A stretch of 64,000 bases of DNA. Source: Leucaena leucocephala (Eukaryota; Streptophyta; Magnoliopsida; Fabales; Fabaceae). The stretch is taken from contig CM073546.1 in assembly GCA_037074615.1 (NCBI GenBank), positions 12,641,501-12,705,500 on the forward strand, read 5' to 3'. The position numbers and the translations under genes were made by a program. This document shows positions 37,293 through 49,900 of the stretch, one piece after another; the stretch's first letter is position 1, and each line of letters begins with the position of its first letter. The notes beneath the pieces are model-generated. The model ran no database searches and was not told where the DNA came from. It saw only the letters and a program-made list of their open reading frames with translations.

Positions 37293-37949
37293 CTTAATAA
37301 TAAGATTAATTAAATTGACAAATAATATGAAGTTTTAAAAATTTATCATTTTTTTCATTTTTAAAATCAGCCATTTTTATACTGAAATTTTGGCATGATA
37401 AAAAATGTCCAATAGAGGTCATGCTAGTTGTACATTTAAGTGTATAATTATAAATAAAGTAACTTTTTATAAACTTTACATGTTTTATATTAATATGAAT
37501 TCGAGACAATTGTGTAGCAAGAACGAAGCCATTGCAGAATTCATCATAAACTTGAAATATTTCCAAAAGTACAATACGTAGATCAAATTCCTTATAACCA
37601 TTATGTCCATTGTCAAATTTTGTATTCATTTTGTCGTTTGTCCTTTTTTTTCATATGGGTTTAAGGTTAAATGATGATATGGAAAACATAGGATATATTA
37701 TAAGGAACTAAACATAAATTGTCTTTTCCCAAAACATGTTAGATTACATTTGAAATTCAATATTTACGAAGGGTTGTGCCATTTGGTCAAAGATGAATTA
37801 GAGGCCTCTTGAACAAGCAAACTTACAAAATTCAATATTCCCAATGGATCAGATCAATGAAGCAAAAGCACGGTCGTTTCAATACAAAATATTGAAATAT
37901 TAAACAAAAGCCATGACCAATGAGAAATAAATACGCTTGGCTTCTTTTC

Positions 37950-40900
37950 TCACCTTTGATTCTCTACCATCAAGTCTGCAATTTTCCCCCATCGATCACC
38001 TTCACCCCAAGCTGATAAACAACAATTAGAAAATCTCACGTTAACAATATAATAAGGGAAAAAAACAGACTTTTCAGTAAAATCCACCTCTAACACGTCT
38101 ACATATTTATTCAAGAAGTTGATAGCATTTGACTTAAAAGACATGTTTGGTTTCCCTTTAAAAACTACTAAAACCAAACACACTAAATAGTACTCCTCTA
38201 GTCCTTAATTTAAAATATAATTGAAAAGTCGATTTTAATTATAAATATAATATTTATTTATTATATTTATCAATTTTTTTTTAAATTATTTCTATTAATA
38301 CTCTCTGGACAAGAAAATAATCAACCATGAGAGGGAGGAAAGGAATTAATGAACATGATTATAATATTTAAAAAAAAATAAACCATATTAACTAATTTAA
38401 TTAACTTTCTTAATCTAATCAAATTAATTAAATAGATTTTATATTAAGGATCGAAGTGTCTCATGTAACATATACATTGAAAACTTTGAAGACCCATTGC
38501 TAGTTTCATGCAAAAATTTATGGATAATGACAACAGAGGATCTCATAAGAAGGTTAATATCATAAAAGGACTTTTAGATTTTCCAGTGCTGAAATATAGG
38601 AATGTAAGTTATGATGAGATTCTAATTTGTATTAACATTCTTATAAGGTCCTTAGTGGTCATTGTCCCAATTTTATAAGGAGTCTCACTTTAAATTTAAA
38701 TTCCCTTTAGCTATATTAACTAAAAATACCACTTGGCATTTTTTCTATAACAATTTCAATTGTGATACTGAATATGGAAATTTAATATACCTTGCTAGTT
38801 ACTACTACACCATAATTTCCACCATAATGATGTAAAATGCCTCAAGTAATGCCCAGAGAACCATATAGCAGAGTTAAATTTACCTTCTGAGACTTTCTCA
38901 ATCCAAGGCCCATTCATTACATTTAATATACTGCACACTTCACTGTATTCCAGATCTGGTAACAACTTTGGGGTAAGTAAGAAACATCTGCATCACATTT
39001 ATGGCACTTCATTACTTAATTATACAAAGCGTTCAAGGTAAGCAGGTGAAGAGAACACAATCAACTCAGGGATTGAAGATAGGTTTTTGTGTTCCGAGAA
39101 GATATACGCTTCAAGTCCAGAAATCCATGGACCTACTAGCTCCATTCATGAACATTATATCATTTCTGTCAGAACTTGCATGCAATATTTTAGACGGTTG
39201 TTATCAGGTTCTCCATTGAAATCATGACATATTAAGGAGCAAGGGAAACGCCAACATCTACTCTAGTCAGAATAGCGTGTAAGGCAAGAAAGCTATTAGT
39301 GCTATCCCTTATTGGAAGTCAGTCGAAGATGTAGTGGAGTAGGAAAAAACATATCCACACCACAACTAATTTCTTCTAAAGGTAAGCAAGATGATAAACT
39401 GTGAGCATTCTACCATTATTTCATACAGATGCTAGTTTAGCAATGCAATGCTTTTATTCTACAAGATGATAAACTGTGAGCATTCCACCATTATTTCATA
39501 CAGATGCTAGTTTAGCAATGCAATGCTTTTATTCTATCTATCATCTGAGGCTAATACTTGTAGCAAATTTCCACCTTTCAAAATGTTAAGCTTCCTATCA
39601 AGAAAAACAACCCTAGTTGCATGACTTAGGCTAGTCAGTAAATGCATCAGAGAAGAAAATTTATGTATAAGCACATAATTTTCCACATATGGTGAGCCCG
39701 TAAAAAAATATTAATAGCCTTTTTTACTGCATGCACTCTAGAACCTCAAAAACACAAGAAGAATGATGAATGATCTTGCCTTATCATAGCCATACAAAAA
39801 TGATACAGGGAAGGAATTGATGAAAGGTGTTAATACTTACTGTGGTGTATTTGGCTGGCTGGCTGCTCTCACTAGTTGCTGGAACATTTTTCTTTCGTTT
39901 ATCGGGTCCATGCCTGAAAAGAAAAGGTTCTTAACAAACGACTCTTTGTTGCAGTGAAAAGTCAATCTATAAAGAAATTACTTCAAAAAGTACCTTGATT
40001 AATCTCATCAACCACTCTGAATGGGCAGTTGGTAAGATCTTGAAGAGAGACAAGATAAAGAATAGTAGAAACTGATCGCTCCTGAAAAAAACACGTCTCA
40101 AGGTACATTAAGAGACAATACGCTTATGAAAGCATACAAAATATAATAAAATTGAATCATTTTCTTATACCCCTCCAGACTGATGGTGGGCACTCAGAAC
40201 TTGAAGCTGTCCTGTTGGTCTGATGATATCATGAAAACAAATATACGGTGTAAGAGAAGGCAGCATTGGAATAGGTAAATAGGCAACTTATGACAGCATA
40301 AACAAAGTCAGAGCAACGGACAGTTTGAGCAAAATCCTGTGGTAAATGGATATTACTCCAAAAATAGCATGCAAACTATGGCCCAAAGGTTGCATTTGGA
40401 TTTTATTGTAAAATCTCAGAAGATAAGGCAAAAATCAATTACCGTAGAATTAATTTCTATATGCAAAGCTTACATCCTAGAAGGAAAAAGAAAGCAGGAC
40501 TGAATCACAAGTTTTCCATATGCATTCATCATAAGGGATTAGTCTTTGACTAGAGCTTAAAACGGATATATAGGAGAAACCTAATGGTTGTCCACTATAG
40601 TTCTAAAAAAAACAGATTTTAGATCTTATGATTGCATATGTACTACGAAAATAAACCAATAAGAAGGTCTCAACACAGCAGCCACCTGAATTTCACTTTT
40701 ATGAGTATTCCAAACTGATCGAAGTCCACATCACGCTCATCTGGGAAGGGAAGAACCATTGAAGGAAAACTGAACCAAGAAAACTAGCAGATCTCTTCAG
40801 ATTGGCTGAAGTACATACCTAGTGAAACTTCTCCTGCAACAGCCATCTCTTGGAAATTACGACTAAAGGTTTCATTTATCTGTGCCACAAGGTTCCTCAA

Positions 40901-43900
40901 TGTTGGAAGCCATGTCCCCTGCAAATAACTAAAATGTTGGAGCTTCCATCATGACAATTATATCTTGTCAACACAACCGGGCACACATACTAGATGAGTG
41001 AATCTCCAATTCTATCATTACTGGTGCTTCCCCATGGAGTTATTTACCATCCTTTTTTTTTATTTTTTATTTTCATGTTTGTATAAAGCATCATCAGTAT
41101 AAAAAAAATCATCATAATATAAAAATAAAGATGCAAATGGCATCAGCAGCAGTATTATGATTTAACTCTCAGTCTTCACTTTTTAGAATGATGAATCATT
41201 GTTGAAGGTCCCAAAGAAAGAGTTAAGAACCAGGGTCTATTTGCTATAAAGATAGCATAAATTAATACATGAAAGGCAGAACTTTAGTTGGCAGAGAACA
41301 AAATATGCACCAAAACTAACGAAAGTGAGCCAAAGAGGCAAAAAAGATATCACAAAGTACGACAATCCATTGCACGTGCTACGTTAAAAAGACAATGGTT
41401 GATCACCAATCAAAGGAATGAAAAGGAAATCATAGTCTATAAATGTAAAATCATTGCCAAGGGAAGGAAACTAATGTAAAATCTCCAAATGCAAATTCAT
41501 GAAATCTGAGTTACTCACCTTTAGGGTATCTATTTCAGATAGACACCTACTAACTCCCTTCTTATCTTCTTCAAGTTTTGTGGCTAAAGCTCCTATCTGC
41601 TTGGTGATTACAAATACAGACAATCATATTTAAAATAGGGAAGAAAACAGAAGAAAATCGATACAAAAAATGACTGAAATGATACCTGACGCTCACGGTT
41701 CTCATATTGTTCCAACACATTATGATTGACAAAAAGTATAGAATTGGCTTGAGAAGTGGTGTCTTGGATAGCAGCTTCCAAATCCTCAATAGTAGTGGGC
41801 ATCTAAACAAATTATATCAGAGAAATATTAGTATGCTTGCTTCCCTGAAATTATAAATTATAAAAGAATACTTTCATGCTTGAAACCAATGTGCCTGCTT
41901 GTGGAAGATCATAAGACACGCAAAGATACATGCAGTATCTATTATATTCAATCAATGGTTACCATTGAAATAGACAGCTAGAGAAACTAAATATTGCAAA
42001 AGAACTCTGAGATCTACCTGGCATCAGAATTGAAAACTCCTTTTATAAACCAGGATAGTAACACAAAAGAGAAGCCAAAAACACAATCTTATCTGTAACA
42101 TATGAACCGGCAAAGATGTGGCCTTTAAGACACGGGGATTCTTATCTGAACAAGTCCACCAATAAGAGAGGACAAGTGACTTTCCCTTATTTACAAGCAT
42201 AATTAAACATTTAAACTGCTCACAGGCTTCACTTAATAGTAGGGCTGTTATGTTGGCATCCTATTTAGCATAACACCAACTAAACCATGCTACGAAACAA
42301 ATCTCTACACAAACCTCAAGAAATTCCTTCTCAAGATGTGGAGTGATGAGAGCAATTGATTCAGCATGCCTCAAACATTCTGAAAGCTGCTGTCGACAAT
42401 TCTCAGTCTCCTTCTTGCCTGAAGAAGTAACAAAAAGGTGATTGCAAGTCATGCGTGGTTTAAAAATGATGTTAAAACAATTAATCTGAAACTTAGGAAA
42501 ATCTAAGAGTTAAGGAAAAATCAGTTACTCACAGGTTTCAAAGTGTAATGATGCTTGCAAACCAAACTTCTCATGCTGCTTCAAATTGGCCTCCAACTCC
42601 CTAATCTAAGACAATTGAGAAGACAAAGATGTTAGATACGAAAAACTTTCTAATATTATACTAATATTACGGCACCAAATATCCATGATTTGATATAGCA
42701 AAATGTGATGGCATCTTATACCCAATACTTGAGTTAACCAAAACTAATATTTTGATGATACAAATTTTAAAACTTAGGGAATTATTAAGTTAGGAAGCAG
42801 GAAAATACTACTAAGAAAGCAAGTATCTCACTCAATATTATTCTTAATAGCCAAAGAATAGAGTATATCGGTTGACATACCAATTATAATTGCAGACACA
42901 CAACAAGGTGTGAAGAAATTGATTTCTGCATATATTCCTCTACTGTACATGGTTACATATATACACATAACGAATCCCAATCAAGGCGGGATTGTGGGAA
43001 TAAAATCAGAAAATACAATTAAGATATAATCTCTACAATATCTCAATTAATTTCAATAATCTCTCCTCCCAATCAATCTCACTAATTTCTCTTCTACACT
43101 CCCCCATCAAGTTGGAACATAGATATTAATCACATGCAATTTGCCAATTAGATATTCAAATTTGTCTCTTGTCAATCTTTCTGTAAGTACATCTGTTGTT
43201 TGTTCCTTGGAGGAAATATATTTTTAAGATCAATCGTTCCTTCATCAACTTTTCTCTTATGAAATGTCTACCTATCTTTACATGCTTTGTCATGCTGGAT
43301 TAGATTGTGGGACATGATGATAGCTACCATGTTGTATGAGTATAGTCTGATAAGTAGCGACATCTTCAGCTCTTCAAGTACTAGTTTTACCCAAAGACTT
43401 TCACAAATTCCAAGGGCTATAGTTCTAAACACAGCCTCAACACTGCTTCTAGCAACCACACTCTATTTTTTAGTTACTAAATTTCCCTAGACATAGGTAA
43501 CATATCCTGAAGTGGACTTTCTATCATCTTGGTCACCTGCCCAGTCAACATCTATCAACATTTCCACATTTTTATTTTTTTATTTTTTTAAACCAGAGAC
43601 TTAGCCCAGGAGAACCCTTTAAGTATCTTAGAATTCGATAGGCTTCATTTAGGTGCTTTTGTTTTGTGGGTCATGAGAATGCTGGCTTACCACACTGACA
43701 GCATAGGTAATGTCTGATCCTGTGAGATAAGTAGATCAACTTTTCCACCATTCTCTGATATCTTCATATATCTACAGCCTTTCCCAAATTTTTAGTATCA
43801 ATAATTTTGTCTGCAGCCAAGCATACTTGTTTCTTTCAAAAGGTCTAGTATATATTTCTTCTGTGAGATAATGATTCCTCTAGATGATCTAGCTACTTCC

Positions 43901-46900
43901 ATACCTAGAAAATATTTCATTTCACCTAGGTCTTTGACATGGAATTCTCTATTTAGTGCCTTCTTAACTCTGCCAATTTCTACTGGAATACCTCCTGTGA
44001 GAACGATATCATCAACATATACAACCAAAATTACTATTCCCCCATTCAAGCATTGGAAGAATAGGGCGTGACCTTAGGAGGCATTTTTATGTATACTTCC
44101 TCCTTTAATTCTCTATTTTAGAATGTGCTTTTTACATCCATCTGGTGTAATGGCCAGTCTAACTTTACGACAAGCAAAAACAAAACTCTGATGGTATTTA
44201 ACTTAGCTACTAGTGCAAATGTCTCAGTGTAATCCATACTATAGACTTGAGTGAGACCCTTTGTCACTAAACTTGCTTTGTATTTCTCAAGACTCCCATC
44301 TACACAATATTTTGGAGTGAATATACATTTGCAAGCTACTGCCTTCTTGTTTTTGGGTAAGTTAACTACTTTCCATATATTGTTTATTTCCATGGCCTCC
44401 ATTTCTCTCATTACTGTCTTTCTCCATTCAGGACTATCAAGAGCTTTATATATACTTTATGGTATCTTGACCTAATTAAAATGAGATATGAAAGCAAAAT
44501 GTTTGGGCGATAAAGCTTGATAGGAGACAAATCTCTCTATAGGATGTCTAGCATAGGATCTCGGTTACTTTCCTATTGCAATTGGGATCTCAAGATCATC
44601 CTTTTGCATCTGATGGTCAAGACCTGTCTCTGGTTCAGACTCTTGGTTTGTGTCAGTTACTTGAAGAATATTACCTGTCATGTCCTTATTTCTACGGGTA
44701 TACACTTGACCCCACCTATTAGTATCGCCCCCTGAATTAGAGTTCTCTTCATATTCCCTAGGTATCTCATGTATTGTTTCCTCAAGGGTGTTCAGGTTCA
44801 TATATGGTTTCTGACTGGGTAGTTTGAGGTTCACTCCAAGTCTCCCCCTAAATCGAGGACGATGTATAAAAAGGAATGGTTTCATGAAAAGTGACATCAC
44901 GAGTGATATAGATGCGTTAAGAAACAGGATCAAAACATTTTTACCCCTTTTGATTTCTCGCAGGCCCTAGGTAAATACATTTGACAACTTTTGGATCGAG
45001 CTTATGGGTATGATGTAGGTGAACAAAGGTAGTGCAACCAAAGATATGGAGAGGTAAAGTGTTCTCAAGGTAGCGCTCACATGCCGGGCGTTCTCTCCTG
45101 GAGCCAGAGTCTAATGCGCGGACGACGAGAGCTGAAGCTTCAGTCGTCGACTGAGGAGTTACATGGTTGGGAAGCAACACTTGCAGACAGAACTCTTCGC
45201 CGAGCATGAAGGAGAACACTTCTGGTACAAATAGAAAGGGAACGTGACTAAAGAGGCGGCTACGGGCATCATCATACGCCGGATCGAGTCCAACTAGGAA
45301 TTCAAAGAGACATTCCACTTCTAGGGTCCATTGCTAGTCAGCGCCATTTTCACCATTTTTCCACACTTGGTGTTGGAACAAGTCAATTTCTTGCCACAAC
45401 GCCATTTTCTCAAGATAACAGATATTCAGAGGACGGGAGCCTTGTTTCATGGTCTAGAGAGGAGCTTAGAGGTCAAACAACAACGACGCATATAGACACT
45501 TCCTATATGCTTCTTTCACCGCACACCACATGGACCGGGCAAAAGTTAGGAACATAAAACTTCTTCGAACAACTAGAAGCATAGAATTTAAGAGCCACAA
45601 GGCGACAATAGCATTCTCGGACTTCTACCATCTACAGGAACTGGCATCATTGAAGGAAGGCTAGTCGTTGTAGATCAAATCAAGTAGATCTCAAGCATCA
45701 AGAGCGAGGAGCATTAACTAGCTCCAATCGAGATAGTTGTCGCCGGTGAGACGTTCCGGCACAATGATAATAGCAGAACCTTCAAAGCGGACGACCTTGG
45801 TAGAGGTCAGATGTGACCCTACGTCAGATAAAGCCTGCTTTGATACCATATCGGTAGACATACCGATTATAATTGCAAATACACAAGGTATAAAGAAATT
45901 GATTTCTGCATATATTCCTTTGCTGTACATGGTTACATATATACACATACCAAATCCCAATCAAGGTAGGATTGTGGGAATAAAATTAGGAAATACAATT
46001 AATAGATAATCTCTACAATCTCTCAATTAACTCCAATAATCTCTCCTCTCAATCAATCCCACTAATTTTTCTTCTACAGAGTATCCCTAAATAGAACTGA
46101 AAGTTCACTCAATAATGTTCTGCTTCCCTCACAAATGGAAGGGTTATTAATAATACAGAAAAAACAGTTTAATAAATAAAATAAATCTGAAAATATCATA
46201 ACAGAATTTGAAAATTAGCTAAACTAGCTTATTTGACTCAACAATAACTAGATACTCCTGGGTAATAGGAAACTAATGGACTAGCGTTCAAATTCCCAAT
46301 CACAGATTTAATTCTTCATCCTCAGTCAGCCTAAAATTCTGCATAACAGAATCAGCTTCAGCAATTTTCCTCCGAGTTTACTAACCAGTGACAGTGAGTT
46401 CAAGTAGTTTGATGCCTATTCCCTTAAGCAAGGTCTTGAGTTTGAGTCTTGTTATAAAGAAAATTCTCATTGTGGTTCAACCCAACTGGATCCAAATTAG
46501 TCTAAGCCCAATATGTTGTTTGGAAATTAATTGGTATACACCAAAGACTAAGTTTATTGAATAACAAGTTGGTAGAGCTTCTACTAGCTATACCACCTTT
46601 GTGTTGACCTAACTTACAGGCACAAATAACCACAGAGAGCCTGGCCCAGAAAGTCAGTGATCACATTCAGATTGCTCTTTCTTTCCTAATCTTTTGGTGT
46701 TCTATTAGAGCTAGGTTTCTTCATATTTGATGTTAGAGCTCTCACAATTTTCCAATGGAGCTCTAGCCCCTCATTTTTCTGACATAGCTCCAATATCTTT
46801 TTTCCAACCATTCTCCAATTAATAAATGATTTTTTGGTCAGTTCTCTTTGACGCGGATCTTAAATTTCAGTTCCACTCTAGCTTTCCTTATGTCTTTCTT

Positions 46901-49900
46901 GATCACAGGCACTTTGCTGCTTTTCTTAGTTTCTTTTTTTTTAATTTTTTTTAGAACTAGAATTGTCTTTTGTTTGCTGCTTTTCTTAGTTTCCTTCAAC
47001 ATGAAGCTGATCGATATGTCATTGAAGAAACAATACATGAGGTGCCTAAAGAATGTGAAGAGAACCCTAGTGCAAGGGGCTACACCAACAAGTGGGATCA
47101 AGTAGAGGTGGTAATGTGGGCCAATTCGTCAGATACGCGCAGGTTGGGTTGAAAGAAGGCCGATTTTCAGAGGCCTGCTTCCAGGCAGATTGGTATTATA
47201 CCAACCCAGACCTGTTATGACAGGTTGGCGGGATAGTTTTTATTTTTTTAAAAAAAATTATTTATATGTATTTCTTTTTAAAAAATATTTACATATATAT
47301 TTTTTTTAAAAAAATTATTTATATGTATCAATATTAATTGGATTCAAAGTATGATCTAAAGTTATCAAAATATTTATTTCGTCAGCTTCGTCACTATTTG
47401 TGGATAAATCTGTCACAAGTAATAATAAAACAAAATGTATATATATAAAGAATTGACTCAATGAGATAAAATTAGTATAAATGAAGTGTAATGTAAAGAT
47501 TGACTCGGCTGAGACTCTGAAATTAGTAAAGTATAATATAAATGATAAAAAAATAATTTAAAAAAAAGGCCGTGGTGGGTGCGGGTTTGGGGGAATGGGC
47601 TGCACATTTAGCAACCCGACACGCCATTTTTTGGTGAGTTTGGCCCGCATTGGCTCTAGGGTCAAGTCTATACACGCAGAAACATGACATGTAATGCACC
47701 TCAAGCAAATGACACAACCTAAAAGTCTAAACCAGGAGCAAGTCGTGAATAGCCACAGATACAAAATGACAAACTTGATCTTCCAATTGCAGTAAGAAAG
47801 CAACGCAAGTCATGTACTAGACATCCTATAGAGAGGTTTGTCTCTTATCAGGCTTTATCATCAAAACATTATGCTTTCATCTCTCACCTTGATCAAATCA
47901 GGATAATAGAAAATATAAATGAAGCACTTGCCTACCCTGAATGAAGACAAGCATTGATGGAAGAAATGAAGGCCTAAAAAGTAACAGAACATGGGAAGTA
48001 ATTGAGCTACCTAAAGGCAAGAAAGCAATAGGATGTAAATGGGTGAAATATCTTGTGATGGAAGCCTTAATAAATATAAAACAAGGCTAGTGGTGTAGGC
48101 TTTCACTCAAGTCTACGGTATGGATTACACCGAGACGTTTGCATCAATAGCCAAACTAAACACCATCAGAATCCTAGTATCCCTTGCTACAAACCTAGAC
48201 TAACCACTATGCCAAATGGATGTAAAAAAATACATTCTTAAATGGGGAATTAAAGGAGGAAGTATACATGAAAATGCCTCTACGATTCCCTGGAAAAAAA
48301 AAAGTCAAGCGTCTAAACAAAAGAAGGCATTGTACGGTTTAAAACAATCTTTTGGAGCATTATTTGAGAGGTTTACCAAAATATTAAAAGCTCAAGCCTA
48401 TACACAGGGACAGAGGGACCATACTCTAATCTTAAGACACTTAAATGGAAGGATTGTGGTGTTGGCAGTATATGTCGATGGCATTATTCTAACAGGTGAT
48501 GATCCAACAAAGATTGATAGAATTAAAAGGGTACGGAACAAAGAATTTCAGGTTAAACATATAGGAGAAATAGAATATTTTTTGGGCATGGAAGTTGCTA
48601 GATTTGCGAAGGAAATCAGTATCTTGCAAAAGAAATATATACTAGATCTCCTAGAAGAAACAAGTATGCTTGTTTACAAACCAAGCAATACCCCTATACG
48701 GGTAGAAAAAATCAGTGATGATGAAAACCTAAGGAAAGCTGTGGATATAAGAAAATATCAGAGCATGGTCAGAAAATTGATCTACTTATCACACACTTGA
48801 CTAGACATTGCTTCTCTGTTAGTGTGGTAAGCCAACAATCTCATGACCCTAACAAAAACATTTAAATGAAGTCTATAAGATTCTTACATACTTGAAGAGC
48901 TCACCCGGACTGGGTCTCTTGTTTAAAAAATCTGGCAAAAAAAATGTGGAGATGCTAACAGATGATGACTAGGTAGATGATCAATATGACAGAAGATCCA
49001 CCTCAGGTTATGTTACCTATGTTTGGGGAACTTATTCATATGGTGCAACAAAAAACAAAGTGTGGCAGTTAGAAGTAGCGCTAAAGCTGAATTTATAGAC
49101 ATAGCTCTTGGAATATGTGAAAACCTATAGGTAAAACGGGTATTGGAGGAGTTGAAAATAATGATAGAACTACCTCTCATATTACACTCAAACAATATAG
49201 CAGCAATTAACGTGTCACACAACCCAGTCTAGCATGATAGAACAAATCATGTTGAGATAGATAGATATTTCATAAGAGAAAAGATAGATGTTTGGACTAT
49301 TGATCTAAGATACAGCCCCTCAAAAGAACAGATAGCAAATGTACTTACAAAGGGCTTGGGTTGAGACATTCAAATATCTTATTAGTAAGTTGGACATGAC
49401 AAACATCTATGCTCCGACTTTAGGAATAGTGTAGATAATTGTAGATACTATTGTAGATATTATGGCTGGCATCTATGCTGAAATATAGGAAATAAATATA
49501 GGGATCATCAGATGATTTTATTCTCTATTTAAATTTTATTCTGTTAAGATCATAATCCCATGATTTCCGGTCCTCTTAATTGACCAAGACTGTATATATG
49601 TATGTGATCATTGAGAATACAAGATATAGAAGAATTAATTTTACTCCCCTGCCGTGTTTTACCAGGTCGTCCAACAATGTCAAAGGGAGGGGAAGAGGGA
49701 TGAAAATTCTTAGTTGTGGACAGCCACAGAGAGATAATTGATGAAGTCCTTTAATTGATGATTCATGAAACAATCTAATGGGTGTTGTTTGTTATAGGCA
49801 CGTTATAATGCGCATTTTTAACTAAAGCATTTTTAACTAAGTTTATCTTTCATATATTTTACTTGTACAAGTTGAAGTTTGCAAGCATTCAAATAGTGCA

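Larger units (their letters stand above)
35804..37949. other. Spacer between the convergent RPL1 and SMC5 genes
   Basis: The first 300 bases are the probable RPL1 3' UTR. The middle holds the hAT element at 36700-37292. No further gene is visible. Confidence 0.6.
42866..46078 (-). mobile_element. Internally deleted Ty1/copia element in SMC5 intron 19
   Basis: LTRs at 42866-43098 and 45849-46078 are flanked by perfect GAGTA duplications (42861-42865 and 46079-46083). On the minus strand, TGGTATCAAAGC (PBS) follows the 5' LTR and GATGGGGGAG (purine tract) precedes the 3' LTR. Coding remnants on the minus strand include gag (ERLTGDNYLDW near 45720), RT with VVYVDDIVLTG (43798-44049) and RNase H scraps (43268-43459). 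At 44941-45318 a frame begins as gag (FEFLVGLDPAYDDARSRL) and ends as the integrase C-terminal motif LPLHIFGCTTFVH, so protease and most of integrase have been deleted. The LTRs differ at many sites, so this insertion is clearly older than the one in RPL1. Confidence 0.92.

Noticed and set aside
42866..49430. The two intronic copia copies as arms of a single composite element
   Set aside because: The left element has its own LTRs, PBS and target duplication, so it inserted independently; the right fragment belongs to a different subfamily.
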